From: JAPLMW01 sp964619675
GTDB lineage: Bacteria > Planctomycetota > Phycisphaerae > Sedimentisphaerales > UBA12454
NCBI GenBank assembly: GCA_964619675.1
Contig: CAZUEO010000011.1
Location: 1 to 58,096 of the forward strand
Reading direction: 5' to 3'
Length of the DNA: 58,096 nucleotides
The notes below the pieces were generated by a model. The model saw only the letters and a program-made list of their open reading frames with translations, ran no database searches and had not been told where the DNA came from. Position numbers and translations under genes: made by a program. Positions 1-8,087 of this stretch are shown here, one piece after another. Positions within the stretch are counted from its first letter, which is position 1, and every line of letters begins with the position of its first letter.

Positions 1-2
1 AG

Positions 3-356
3 GAACTGACAAAGACCAGGCAGGAGGCTGAAGAGGAAAAACGGCTGGCAACTGCTATGTATAACGTTCAGATCGCCGAGCAGGATAAGCTGAAAAAAAT
101 TATTGGCGCAACGGCTGAGGCTGAATTAATTAAGGTTACCGCTGAGGCTAAGGCTATAGCTTATAAGAAGATTTCCGAGGTGATTGGCTCAGACAATGCT
201 GCTCTTATCGAGATTATGAAACTGGTCCAGGCCGGGGGAATCAGGATTACACCGGAAGTAATGGTCGGCGGCGCAGGCGCAGGCATGACCGATGCGTTGA
301 TGGGAACTGTTCTGCGGGGCATGCTCGACAAAAAGGCTGCTCCCGGTGAAAAATAA
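3..356 (+). CDS. SPFH/band-7 (flotillin-like) protein, C-terminal part
   Basis: The reading frame is open from the left edge, so the true start lies outside the window; the visible part is about 117 residues. It begins with a charged, Ala/Glu-rich coiled-coil stretch (ELTKTRQEAEEEKRLATAM, then repeated AEAELIKVTAEAKAIAYKK), followed by a Gly-rich tail (GGAGAGMTDALMGTVLRGML). This is the usual C-terminal half of SPFH/flotillin-like membrane-scaffold proteins, whose membrane anchor and SPFH domain would lie upstream. It converges with asnS, with 13 bases between the stops. The family call rests only on the coiled-coil composition and tail. Confidence 0.6.
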   Translation, partial: ELTKTRQEAEEEKRLATAMYNVQIAEQDKLKKIIGATAEAELIKVTAEAKAIAYKKISEVIGSDNAALIEIMKLVQAGGIRITPEVMVGGAGAGMTDALMGTVLRGMLDKKAAPGEK

Positions 357-369
357 AAGCAGATTTATT

Positions 370-1878
370 TTAAATCAAAATTTTGTCCATCATTCTCGGG
401 AAAGCGATGCACTGGCGGATGTGCGACTCACCGGTGAGCCAGGCAAGCGTCCTCTCGATGCCCAGACCGAACCCGCCATGCGGAACTGAGCCGTACTTTC
501 GCAAATCAAGGTACCACTGGTAATTTTCCACGCTGTAACCGTGTTCGTTTATTCTCGCCAGCAGTTTATCGTAGCTGTCTTCTCTCATTGAGCCGCCGAT
601 GATTTCACCAAAGCCTGCCGGCGCCAGCATATCAAAATTCTGGACGACCTTGGGATTGTCAGGGTCCTGCTTCATATAAAATGCCTTCGCTTCTCTCGGG
701 TAATGGGTAACGAAGACAGGCTTGTCGTGCATAAGCGATATTATCGTTTCATCGCTGCCGCCGAGGTCTTTGCCCCATTCGAACTGGGCTGCGAGTTTTG
801 CGTGTTTGGGATTGTTTTCAATTTTTGTCTCGATTTCCGCCAGCTCACCGCGCAGGTCAATAAGTTCCGATGCGATTTTGTCCTGCCGCCATTGCTTGAT
901 TTGTCCCTTCGCCTCGTTTTCAAGCTCGCTTATCTTTTTCTCGGTTTGCTGCTTGGCCTGCCTGAATTCATCCAATTGTACAGCGAGAAAGTCCTGCGTT
1001 CTTTGGCTTTTTAAAATTTCTGCCGCCTGCGTATAAGTCAGACGATAAAAAGGCGGCTGGATTTTTTCAAGCGAGGCGAGATTAGCGCCGAGCGTTTCGA
1101 GCTCGGGGCGGTTTTTTTCAAGCGCCTGTTTTACGATAAAAGACACAAAATTTTCGGCTATTTCGAGCAAACCCGGCAAATCGACAAAAGCAACTTCCGG
1201 CTCAACCATCCAGAATTCGGTTAGGTGTCTTCTGGTTTTGCTTTTTTCAGCTCTGAACGTCGGGCCAAAACAATAAACTTTGCCGAAACTCAGCGCAGCG
1301 GATTCGAGATGGAGCTGGCCGGTCTGCGTCAGGTAAGCGGGCATTGAGAAATAGTCAACGTTAAATAAACTGCCTGCCTCTTCGCCGACAATGCCTGTAA
1401 GAATAGGCGTATCTATCAGGGTAAAGCCATTATCGTTATAAAATTGTCTTATCGCGTTGACTAACGTATGGCGTATTTTGCCAATGCACCACTGCCTTTG
1501 CGAGCGAAGATGTAAATGACGGTTCTTCAAAAGGAAATCTATGCCGTGTGATTTTGGCGTAATCGGATAATCAGTCGATTCGCAGATAACTTTTGCATCG
1601 CTGACGACAAGTTCATATCCTCCGACACTGCGTTCGTCTTTTTTCACGGTGCCCGTTATCGTAAGCGAAGATTCTGTGCCAAGCCTTTTTAGCTGCTCAA
1701 AAAGTTCATCGCTGATTTTGCCTTTTTCAATAACACACTGACACAGGCCGCTGCCGTCGCGGACAACGAGAAATATTAGTTTGCCGCCCGGCCTTGAATG
1801 GTAAATCCACCCGCCGATAGTAACATTTTTTTCGACATTGTCTTTTAGGCGGGAAATTCTCGTAAGATTTTTGAGCAT
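370..1878 (-). CDS. asnS: Asparagine--tRNA ligase with coiled-coil insertion
   Basis: Charges tRNA-Asn with asparagine in the cytoplasm (class IIb synthetase). An N-terminal OB-fold anticodon-binding domain spans about residues 17-100. Motif 2 (FRAEKSKTRRHLTEF) lies at about 208-222 and motif 3 (GGFGLGIER) at 468-476. The length of 502 residues exceeds the usual 430-466. The extra part is a Lys/Glu/Gln-rich, helical, probably coiled-coil stretch at about 297-365 (nt 784-990), between motif 2 and the conserved FEWGKDLGGSDE segment. The minus-strand gene sits 2 bases downstream of a PspC gene and probably shares the glyS transcript. Identity is firm; the role of the insertion is unknown. Confidence 0.95.
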   Translation of the reverse strand: MLKNLTRISRLKDNVEKNVTIGGWIYHSRPGGKLIFLVVRDGSGLCQCVIEKGKISDELFEQLKRLGTESSLTITGTVKKDERSVGGYELVVSDAKVICESTDYPITPKSHGIDFLLKNRHLHLRSQRQWCIGKIRHTLVNAIRQFYNDNGFTLIDTPILTGIVGEEAGSLFNVDYFSMPAYLTQTGQLHLESAALSFGKVYCFGPTFRAEKSKTRRHLTEFWMVEPEVAFVDLPGLLEIAENFVSFIVKQALEKNRPELETLGANLASLEKIQPPFYRLTYTQAAEILKSQRTQDFLAVQLDEFRQAKQQTEKKISELENEAKGQIKQWRQDKIASELIDLRGELAEIETKIENNPKHAKLAAQFEWGKDLGGSDETIISLMHDKPVFVTHYPREAKAFYMKQDPDNPKVVQNFDMLAPAGFGEIIGGSMREDSYDKLLARINEHGYSVENYQWYLDLRKYGSVPHGGFGLGIERTLAWLTGESHIRQCIAFPRMMDKILI

Positions 1879-1880
1879 TC

Positions 1881-2078
1881 TTATTGTCCCTGCGGTTTTT
1901 CAGGCGTGATCATTCCCGCAATGATATAGGTTGCAACCAGAGGCAATATGCCGGTAAGCAAGCACAAGAAAACAAGTGCCAGTCTTATCAAAGTTGAATC
2001 TGCGCCGAGCATTTCAGCCAGGCCGCCGCATACGCCCAGGATTTTCCTGTCTGTTTTCGATAAATAAAGTTTCTTCAT
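1881..2078 (-). CDS. PspC-domain small membrane protein
   Basis: A 65-residue protein with the PspC core: a basic N-terminus (KKLYLSKTDRKILGVCGGLAE), an amphipathic region, then one strong hydrophobic segment at about residues 29-56. PspC domains occur in phage-shock and envelope-stress proteins and in many small proteins of unknown role. It lies between glyS and asnS on the same strand with very short gaps (2 and 22 bases), so it is probably co-transcribed with two tRNA synthetases. There is no direct evidence for a stress role here. Confidence 0.8.
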   Translation of the reverse strand: MKKLYLSKTDRKILGVCGGLAEMLGADSTLIRLALVFLCLLTGILPLVATYIIAGMITPEKPQGQ

Positions 2079-2100
2079 CAGTGTAAACCTCTAAATTTAT

Positions 2101-3567
2101 TTATAAGTCCAGTTTTTCACGCAGATATTGTTTTAACTGCGATATGTTTACTCTTTCCTGTTTCATACTGTCGCGATCGCGTACGGTTACGGTGTCGTCT
2201 TCTTTCGTCTGGCCGTCAACGGTAATGCAGAAAGGCGTGCCTGCCTCATCCTGCCTGCGATACCGCCTGCCGACAGCACCCTTTTCATCGTAGAAGCAGG
2301 TAAAATATTTTTTCAGGTCGTCATAAATCTTTCTTGCGATTTCAGGCATTCCGTCTTTTTTGACAAGCGGAAAGACAGCAGCCTTTACCGGTGCGATAGC
2401 AGGATGAAAGCGAAGCAGATTCCTTTTTTCGCCATTGACCTCGTCCTCATCATAAGCGTCAACCAGAAATGCAAGGCAGCTCCTGTCGATTCCTGCACTC
2501 GGCTCAATTACGTAAGGGATAAATCGCTTCTTGCCTTCCTCGTCAAAAAAGCTCAACGGCCCCTTTTGATAGTTCTGGGCTTCGTTGTTAAGCTCAATTT
2601 TTGACAAATCGCCTTTTTTCTCATACCAGGCGTTGAGAGTCCTCATTCCCCGCTGGTGCTGGCGCAGGTCGAAGTCGGTGCGGTTGGCGATTCCTTCAAG
2701 TTCTTGCCAGTCACCTGAGCCGAATGGGAATTTATACTCGACATCGACGCAGGCCTTCGCGTAATGGGCAAGCTCATCTTTTTCATGCGGCCGAAGCCGC
2801 AGGTTTTCCTTTTTCATACCAAGATTTATATACCAGTTGAACCGCGTTTCCTTCCAGTGTTCGAACCACTGCTCATCGGTACCGGGGGCACAGAAAAATT
2901 CTATCTCGGCCTGTTCGAATTCTCTTGTCCGGAAGATAAACGCCTTTGTCGTTACTTCATTGCGAAAACTTTTACCTATTTGAGCAATTCCAAAAGGTAC
3001 TTTTACCCTTGTCGTATCGAGAACGTTTCTGAAATTTACAAAAATTCCCTGTGCAGTCTCAGGCCGCAGAAATATTGTCATTGAATCGTCAATGTTTGCC
3101 CCCATCTGCGTCTCGAACATCAACCTAAACGGCATAGGTTCTGTGAAATTTCCGACCGAGCCGCAGGCAGGACAAGCCTTTTTGGAAAGGTCCTTGGCAT
3201 TCTTTTGGGCGGTCTCGATTGAAACGTGGGCGGCGTGTTCTTCGGTATGTTCGGCAAGATGGTCAACCCTGCTTCTTACATTACATTTTTTACATTCGAC
3301 AATCAAATCCGCAAACTTGTCCGCATGGCCTGATGCCTTCCAAACCAGTGGATGCATAAAAATACTGCAATCAAGTCCCACAATATCGTCTCTCGTTTGG
3401 ACGGTACTTTTCCACCATTCATTTCGGACATTGCGTTTAAGCTCGACCCCTAAAGGGCCGTAGTCATAGCAACTTGCGAGCCCGCCGTAGATTTCGCTGG
3501 ATTGGAATATGAAACCTCGCCTTTTGCACAGCGATACGATATCGTCGAGCTTGGTTATTTTCGCCAT
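2101..3567 (-). CDS. glyS: Glycine--tRNA ligase (single-chain, alpha2 type)
   Basis: Attaches glycine to tRNA-Gly. The 488-residue chain is the homodimeric type, not the alpha2beta2 bacterial type. Class II motif 2 lies at about 201-225 (FRNEVTTKAFIFRTREFEQA). Two CxxC pairs at Cys92/95 and Cys132/135 suggest a zinc-binding insertion. The C-terminal third (after LRFHPAIAPVKAAVFPL) is the anticodon-binding domain, with a DEAGTPFCITVDGQT segment. The start ATG follows a short leader from a clear minus-strand promoter at 3594-3622. It is first in the likely glyS-pspC-asnS unit. Confidence 0.95.
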   Translation of the reverse strand: MAKITKLDDIVSLCKRRGFIFQSSEIYGGLASCYDYGPLGVELKRNVRNEWWKSTVQTRDDIVGLDCSIFMHPLVWKASGHADKFADLIVECKKCNVRSRVDHLAEHTEEHAAHVSIETAQKNAKDLSKKACPACGSVGNFTEPMPFRLMFETQMGANIDDSMTIFLRPETAQGIFVNFRNVLDTTRVKVPFGIAQIGKSFRNEVTTKAFIFRTREFEQAEIEFFCAPGTDEQWFEHWKETRFNWYINLGMKKENLRLRPHEKDELAHYAKACVDVEYKFPFGSGDWQELEGIANRTDFDLRQHQRGMRTLNAWYEKKGDLSKIELNNEAQNYQKGPLSFFDEEGKKRFIPYVIEPSAGIDRSCLAFLVDAYDEDEVNGEKRNLLRFHPAIAPVKAAVFPLVKKDGMPEIARKIYDDLKKYFTCFYDEKGAVGRRYRRQDEAGTPFCITVDGQTKEDDTVTVRDRDSMKQERVNISQLKQYLREKLDL

Positions 3568-3593
3568 AATATTTTCCCGCAGTAAAACGGTAT

Positions 3594-3622
3594 ATTATAG
3601 TGTCAAAAGCCGACAATTACAA
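3594..3622 (-). promoter_or_regulatory. Predicted sigma-70-type promoter of glyS
   Basis: On the minus strand a -35 box TTGTAA (3622-3617) and a -10 box TATAAT (3599-3594) are separated by 17 bases. Transcription would start about 20 bases upstream of the glyS ATG at 3567. Found by eye only. Confidence 0.6.
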
Positions 3623-3642
3623 GGCTTATAAGGAAAAGGATT

Positions 3643-3672
3643 TTGCTTGTTTTCCTTTTGCTGGTATATAAT
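3643..3672 (+). promoter_or_regulatory. Predicted promoter of the thi4 riboswitch transcript
   Basis: A -35-like TTGCTT (3643-3648) and a -10 TATAAT (3667-3672) are 18 bases apart; a second TATAAT overlaps at 3672-3677. It faces away from the glyS promoter and lies about 150 bases upstream of the TPP riboswitch, so a long structured leader would be made. Confidence 0.5.
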
Positions 3673-3721
3673 ATAATGATGTCAAAAGTTAATATTGATA
3701 TCCAAATGACAGGGGAGCCCC

Positions 3722-3813
3722 GTCGGCTTTTGGCCGACAGAGCAATTGAGAATCGAAAGTCGAGATTTGAAAGAGGCAATTTCGAGATTGCGGTCAAATT
3801 TCGATTGTCGATT
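3722..3813 (+). repeat. Hairpin-rich leader segment between promoter and riboswitch
   Basis: Two dyads lie here. A short one is GTCGGC/GCCGAC (3722-3727 and 3733-3738). A long imperfect one pairs 3751-3770 with 3794-3813 (17 of 20 positions identical after reverse complementing, two of the others G-U wobbles) and encloses a smaller GCAAT/ATTGC stem (3776-3780 and 3787-3791). Small open frames across the segment look spurious. It matches no RNA family I recognise and resembles the degenerate spacer repeats seen later in the window. Confidence 0.5.
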
Positions 3814-3823
3814 TTCATTTTAG

Positions 3824-3895
3824 AATAGGGCTGAGAGGCCGTTAAGCCGGCGACCCTTTGAACCTGACCAGCGGTAATTCCTGCGAAGGGAGGCA
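3824..3895 (+). promoter_or_regulatory. TPP (THI-box) riboswitch
   Basis: The sequence contains the hallmark CTGAGAGG followed by ACCCTTTGAACCTGA, a GCGGTAATTCCTGCG stem and GAAGGGAGGC, in the order and spacing of the TPP aptamer. The RNA binds thiamine pyrophosphate. An intrinsic terminator follows at 3911-3941, so TPP probably causes early termination and lowers thi4 expression. Binding is established for the family; the mechanism here is inferred from the adjacent terminator. Confidence 0.93.
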
Positions 3896-3910
3896 CATCT
3901 GAGATTTCAG

Positions 3911-3941
3911 AACGCGCTTGCTTTCGGCAGTGCGTTTTTTT
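3911..3941 (+). terminator. Riboswitch expression-platform terminator
   Basis: AACGC pairs with GCGTT at the ends and the stem continues inward through GCT/AGT and, past a bulge, GC/GG to a small loop. A run of seven T follows. It sits 15 bases after the TPP aptamer and 38 bases before the thi4 start. Confidence 0.8.
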
Positions 3942-3978
3942 ATTAACCGTATATAATTAGGACGAAAGGAAGCGAAAA

Positions 3979-4725
3979 ATGAAAGAAATTGAAATCAGCA
4001 GGGCAATCATAGAGCAGTATACCGAAAAGCTGCTTGGGCGGCTCGAGAGCGACATTGTCATCGCGGGCTCAGGCCCGGCGGGTCTTGCAGCGGCGTACTA
4101 TCTTGCCAAAAACGGCGTAAAGACAACCGTTATTGAAAAGAAGCTTGCCGTCGGCGGCGGCATCTGGGGCGGGGCTGCAGGTTTTAATGAAATTGTTCTC
4201 GAAGACTGCGAAATACTCGACGAGATAGGAATACCGTCAAAAAAGAAAAACGGCATGGTGATTGTTGATTCAATCGCCTTTGCCACGACGCTTTGCAGCA
4301 GGACAATCGCGGCGGGAGCGGTTATATTCAACCTGATGGAAGTTGAGGATGTCATTGTCAAGAAGAACGCCGTCTGCGGTGTTGTCGTCAACGGCACGGG
4401 GATAAAACTGGCAAAACTCCACGTTGACCCGTTCTGCATAAATGCAAAATTTATCGTCGATGCCACCGGCCATCCTGCCGAACTGGTTGCTTTGCTTAAA
4501 AGCAAAAAAGAGGATTTTCACGTAAAGAAAATCGGCGAGGGCTTTATGGATGTCGAATCTTCCGAAGCAGGCGTCGTTGAAAAAACAGGCGAAATCTTCA
4601 AGAGCCTTTACGTTGCAGGGATGAGCGTCTGTTCTGCTTACAACCTGCCTCGAATGGGCCCGATTTTCGGCGGAATGCTCAAAAGCGGCAAAAAAGTTGC
4701 TGAGCTGATAAATGCAAGACTGTAA
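3979..4725 (+). CDS. thi4: Thiazole synthase of Thi4 family (thiamine pathway)
   Basis: Makes the adenylated thiazole precursor of thiamine from NAD and glycine. The 248-residue protein has an FAD/NAD-type dinucleotide fold with GSGPAGLAAAYYLAKNG at about 30-46, then the GGGIWGGAAGFNEI segment and a C-terminal GMSVCSAYNLPRMGPIFGG typical of Thi4. I see no cysteine in the stretch after the TGH motif, where the suicidal yeast enzyme has its sulfur-donor cysteine. A catalytic, sulfide-dependent prokaryotic form is therefore likely (inference). Start supported by an AGGAAG ribosome site. Controlled by the TPP riboswitch upstream; overlaps the next gene by 14 bases. Confidence 0.93.
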   Translation: MKEIEISRAIIEQYTEKLLGRLESDIVIAGSGPAGLAAAYYLAKNGVKTTVIEKKLAVGGGIWGGAAGFNEIVLEDCEILDEIGIPSKKKNGMVIVDSIAFATTLCSRTIAAGAVIFNLMEVEDVIVKKNAVCGVVVNGTGIKLAKLHVDPFCINAKFIVDATGHPAELVALLKSKKEDFHVKKIGEGFMDVESSEAGVVEKTGEIFKSLYVAGMSVCSAYNLPRMGPIFGGMLKSGKKVAELINARL

Positions 4726-5326
4726 AATCCCAACTATTGAACAATGCTATGAACTTTTGAAACAGTGCAGTGTGCCGAAGCACATTGTCAGGCATTGTGA
4801 AGTAGCTGCCGATTTTGCAGTAGAGCTTGCGAAAAGAATTGCTGCAAACGGCACGGCTGTCAATATCGATTTTGTTCACAGGGCCTGTCTGCTGCACGAC
4901 ATTATGAGGGCCGGTGACTTTCACAGGCCCCTTGATGAAATATTTGACGAGCCGGTAAGCGAGGAGGATATTAAAAAGTGGCGGCAGTTAAGTCATCAGT
5001 ATGACGGGCTCCGTCACGAAGAGGCAGCGTATGAATTTTTGAAAAAAGACTGGCCCCAGCTTGCCCTTGCGATAAAGAAGCATGCCTATAAATCGCTGCT
5101 CGATGAAAATACCGAGCCTCAGACGATAGAAGAAAAAATAGTTTATTATGCCGATAAGCGAGTTATGCATGACAAGGTCGTGCCGCTCGCCGACAGGCTC
5201 GCCGAAGGACATAGAAGAAACATATCGCCGAATTGCAAGGAAATTATCGATACCGATTATGTCGATTCGCTCATCTTTGAGCTTGAGCGTCAGCTTTTTG
5301 CGGCAGCTAAAATTTCAGAGGACTAA
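4712..5326 (+). CDS. HD-domain metal-dependent phosphohydrolase
   Basis: A 204-residue protein with HD-domain signatures: His28 in PKHIVRHCEVA, the His62-Asp63 doublet in ACLLHDIMRAGDF, and a later Asp in IVYYADKRVMHDK. These residues bind metal in nucleotide or phosphate-ester hydrolases. The substrate cannot be told from sequence. It overlaps the end of thi4 by 14 bases and is 2 bases from prmC, so it is probably translated from the TPP-controlled transcript. A link to thiamine or nucleotide clean-up is only suggested by position. Confidence 0.8.
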   Translation: MQDCKIPTIEQCYELLKQCSVPKHIVRHCEVAADFAVELAKRIAANGTAVNIDFVHRACLLHDIMRAGDFHRPLDEIFDEPVSEEDIKKWRQLSHQYDGLRHEEAAYEFLKKDWPQLALAIKKHAYKSLLDENTEPQTIEEKIVYYADKRVMHDKVVPLADRLAEGHRRNISPNCKEIIDTDYVDSLIFELERQLFAAAKISED

Positions 5327-5328
5327 AA

Positions 5329-6201
5329 TTGGCGGAAATCTGGACGATAAAAAAACTGCTTGACTGGATGGTTAGTCATTTTACTGAAAAGCAGATTGAC
5401 TCGCCGCGATTGACCGCTGAACTGCTTTTATCGTTTGTGCTGGAGATGGAAAGAATCGAGCTTTATATGCACTTCGACAAGCCCGTTAAAGAACCGCAGC
5501 TCGATAAACTGCATAGCCTGGTAAAACGCTGTCTGCAAAGTGAGCCTGTCCAGTATCTTACGGGCAGATGTGAGTTTTATTCACTTTCGCTTGCGGTTGG
5601 CCCGGATTGTCTGATACCGAGGCCTGAAACGGAATTGCTTGTTGAAAGGACGATAGAATTTTTGCGCGGTCGGCAGGGCAAACAATATGTTTGCGATTTG
5701 TGTACGGGCTGCGGCTGTATCGCGGCAGCTATTGCGAAAAATTTTGTTGATGCGAAAATCGTGGCTACGGATATCAGCGACAAGGCTCTTGCTATTGCCG
5801 CCCAAAACATTGCAAAATATAGGCTTGAAGAAAAAATTGAACTTCTGCAGGGCGATTTATTTGGGCCTGTAATTGGTCAGCTCGACGTGAAGGAGTTTGA
5901 TTTGATTGTATGCAACCCGCCTTATGTCAGCAGGGCTGAATATGAAAAACTCGATGCGAAGGTCAAAACCGAACCGAAACTCGCCCTTGATGGCGGGGCG
6001 GATGGTCTTGATATTTATCGAAGGATAGCTGCCGATGTTGGCAGCCATTTGAAAAAAGATGGAGCACTTCTGCTTGAAATAGGTCTAATGCAGGGCCGGC
6101 AGGTCAAAAAACTGCTTGAGGATACAAATGCCTTTGGTCCTATAAAAATTGAGAAAGATTTCAATAACAGCGACAGAATCGTTGCCGCCTTCAAAAAGTA
6201 G
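5329..6201 (+). CDS. prmC: Release-factor glutamine methyltransferase
   Basis: Methylates the glutamine of the GGQ motif in release factors RF1 and RF2. In this 290-residue protein the N-terminal helical substrate domain covers about 1-85. IPRPETE is at 96-102, the SAM-binding CDLCTGCGCIAAAIAK at about 122-137, and the catalytic NPPY at 196-199. The start is TTG, 2 bases after the HD gene. Its likely target RF2 is also encoded in this window at 28903-30019. Confidence 0.95.
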   Translation: MAEIWTIKKLLDWMVSHFTEKQIDSPRLTAELLLSFVLEMERIELYMHFDKPVKEPQLDKLHSLVKRCLQSEPVQYLTGRCEFYSLSLAVGPDCLIPRPETELLVERTIEFLRGRQGKQYVCDLCTGCGCIAAAIAKNFVDAKIVATDISDKALAIAAQNIAKYRLEEKIELLQGDLFGPVIGQLDVKEFDLIVCNPPYVSRAEYEKLDAKVKTEPKLALDGGADGLDIYRRIAADVGSHLKKDGALLLEIGLMQGRQVKKLLEDTNAFGPIKIEKDFNNSDRIVAAFKK

Positions 6202-6235
6202 CACCACGGATAACTTTCAGGGCATTCCTTTATTA

Positions 6236-6264
6236 TTGACAAAAGATATAAGTTGTTTTATCAT
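6236..6264 (+). promoter_or_regulatory. Strong predicted promoter upstream of the TPR gene
   Basis: A consensus -35 TTGACA (6236-6241), a 17-base spacer and a -10 TATCAT (6259-6264). This is the closest match to a canonical housekeeping promoter in the window. It starts the TPR gene and possibly rpsT. Confidence 0.7.
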
Positions 6265-6283
6265 AAAAAGTTCAGAATAAGGC

Positions 6284-7705
6284 GTGATTGGAGATGTTTT
6301 GCATTTTATGACGGATGTGACTGCAAGTAATAATGGCGATTTAATCAAAGCCGTTCCTTTTTTCAGAAGGGCTGAGGAAGTTGCCGCCACCGACAACTTC
6401 GATTATGCGATAGATATGTTTATTGAAGGTTTGCAGCGTGCACCTGATGCGCTCGAACAGGGTCATAAGCCTCTCCGCCATAATTCCCTGATTAGGCAGG
6501 CAAAAGGTGGAAAGAAGCCGTCTGTATTTGAAAAGATGAAACGCGCACGCGGCAAAAATCCGCTCGAAAATATGCTCAACGCCGAGTTTCTGCTTGCAAA
6601 GGACCCGGATAATCTGACCTATGCCGAGCAGATGCTCAAAGCTACTGCTGCCGGCAGGTTTAAAAAAACCGCCTTGTGGATTGCCGACCTGATTTTCGAA
6701 GCGAACAAAGCACTCGAAAGACCCAGCCTTCAGTCGCTTCTGCTTTTGAAGGATTCCTACGCGGCAATGGAAGAATATGCCAAGGCTGTTGGTGCCTGCG
6801 GATATGCATGCAGATTGAAGCCGGACGATGCGGCTCTGGCCGATGAATACAAAAACCTCTCGGCAAATCTTACTATGCAGAAGGGCAAATACGACCAGGA
6901 CGGCGACTTCAGGCAATCCATCAAGGATAAAGAAAGCCAGGAAAAGTTCCAGTTGCAGCAGGCGGCTATGAAAAGTGTTGATTTTCGTCAGCAGGCAGTA
7001 GCTGAGGCGCGTCAAGTGCTGCAGGCGGATCGCTCGCCTGCCAATATATTCAGGCTTGTTGATGTCCTTGGTGAATTGCAGACTGATGAAGCAAACAACG
7101 AGTCAATAAAGCTGCTCGATGATGCTTATAGCCAGTTTAAGGATTTCACGTTTAAACGCCGCTCAGGTGAAATAGCGATGAAAATCCTCCGCAGACATAT
7201 CAGAAAAGTGAAGGTGGGTCTTGAGAAAAATCCTTCCGATCAGGCCGCAAGGGCGGCTTTTACCGATGCGACAAGGCGACTTCTGGCCGCCGAACTGGAG
7301 CATTACCGGCTTTGTATGGAAAACTATCCCACCGACCTCAGGTTCAAATATGAATACGGCGTTAGGCTTATGAGAAATCAAAAGTACGACCAGGCCATTG
7401 TCTATCTGCAGGAAGCCAAAAAGGAACCGAAACACAAAATATCGGCAATGAATAAAATCGGCCTGTGCTTTTTTATGAAGGGCTGGTTCAGCGATGCAAT
7501 TGACACTCTAAAGCAGGCGATTAACGAGTATGAAATAAAAGATAATGACATCGCAAAGGATTTAAGGTATAATCTCGCAAGAGCCTATGAGCAGCAGGGC
7601 AGTACTGACCAGGCGCTGGAGTTGTATCGCAAGCTTGCTCAGCTCGATTTTTCGTACAAGGATGTCAGGGCAAGGGTTGACAGGTTAAGAAAAACCGAGC
7701 AGTGA
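6284..7705 (+). CDS. Tetratricopeptide-repeat protein
   Basis: A 473-residue (from GTG at 6284) or 465-residue (from ATG at 6308) protein without signal peptide or membrane segment. Several TPR-like helix pairs are visible, for example around residues 165-195 (SYAAMEEYAKAVGACGYACR) and in the C-terminal quarter (KYEYGVRLMRNQKYDQAIVYL and following repeats). The middle is charged and probably coiled. TPR proteins are scaffolds; no enzymatic domain is seen. It lies between prmC and rpsT. Its partner is unknown. Confidence 0.8.
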   Translation: MIGDVLHFMTDVTASNNGDLIKAVPFFRRAEEVAATDNFDYAIDMFIEGLQRAPDALEQGHKPLRHNSLIRQAKGGKKPSVFEKMKRARGKNPLENMLNAEFLLAKDPDNLTYAEQMLKATAAGRFKKTALWIADLIFEANKALERPSLQSLLLLKDSYAAMEEYAKAVGACGYACRLKPDDAALADEYKNLSANLTMQKGKYDQDGDFRQSIKDKESQEKFQLQQAAMKSVDFRQQAVAEARQVLQADRSPANIFRLVDVLGELQTDEANNESIKLLDDAYSQFKDFTFKRRSGEIAMKILRRHIRKVKVGLEKNPSDQAARAAFTDATRRLLAAELEHYRLCMENYPTDLRFKYEYGVRLMRNQKYDQAIVYLQEAKKEPKHKISAMNKIGLCFFMKGWFSDAIDTLKQAINEYEIKDNDIAKDLRYNLARAYEQQGSTDQALELYRKLAQLDFSYKDVRARVDRLRKTEQ

Positions 7706-7753
7706 TAAATTTGAATAAAACAAGTATAAGAATTTTTTTAGTCAGGAGTTAAA

Positions 7754-8020
7754 GTGGCGCATTCATTATCGGCCAAAAAAAGAGTAAGACAGAACGCGAA
7801 ACGGCGAATCATTAATCGCGCATGCAAAAGCAAGGTTAAAGCCGCGATAAAGGGTTTTGAAACTGTGGTAAGCGGCGGTGACAAAAAGACTGCAGCCGAG
7901 CGATACAAACTTGCCGTCAAAAAGCTTGACAAGGTGGCCTCGACAAGGACCATTCACAAAAACAAGGCCGCAAGAATCAAATCACGCCTCGCCCGAAAGC
8001 TCAACAAGCTCAAAGGATAA
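7754..8020 (+). CDS. rpsT: 30S ribosomal protein S20
   Basis: An 88-residue, Lys/Arg-rich helical protein that binds 16S rRNA. The N-terminus AHSLSAKKRVRQNAKRR and the later KNKAARIKSRLARKLNKL are typical of bS20. The start is GTG with an AGGAG site 5 bases upstream. A terminator follows at 8056-8081 and its stem runs up to the start of rnr. Confidence 0.95.
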   Translation: MAHSLSAKKRVRQNAKRRIINRACKSKVKAAIKGFETVVSGGDKKTAAERYKLAVKKLDKVASTRTIHKNKAARIKSRLARKLNKLKG

Positions 8021-8055
8021 ATTCAGGAATACGAAATACGCAATGTTGGGGTTAG

Positions 8056-8081
8056 CCCCCCAGGCCTGTCCTGGGGGTTTT
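8056..8081 (+). terminator. rpsT terminator overlapping the rnr ribosome site
   Basis: A perfect 8-bp stem (CCCCCAGG 8057-8064, loop CCTGT, CCTGGGGG 8070-8077) is followed by TTTT. The 3' arm supplies the only G-rich ribosome-binding sequence for rnr, whose ATG is at 8082 or 8088. The same structure could therefore end rpsT transcription and hide the rnr ribosome site. This is inferred from the geometry. Confidence 0.75.
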
Positions 8082-8087
8082 ATGTCT

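Noticed and set aside
3603..3896. Open frames on both strands across the thi4 leader
   Set aside because: They cross the riboswitch and hairpins, have no family similarity, and follow from low stop frequency in the repeat-like DNA.
7878..8087. Upstream extension of rnr into rpsT
   Set aside because: The extension overlaps rpsT in another frame, crosses the rpsT terminator and has no RNase R similarity.
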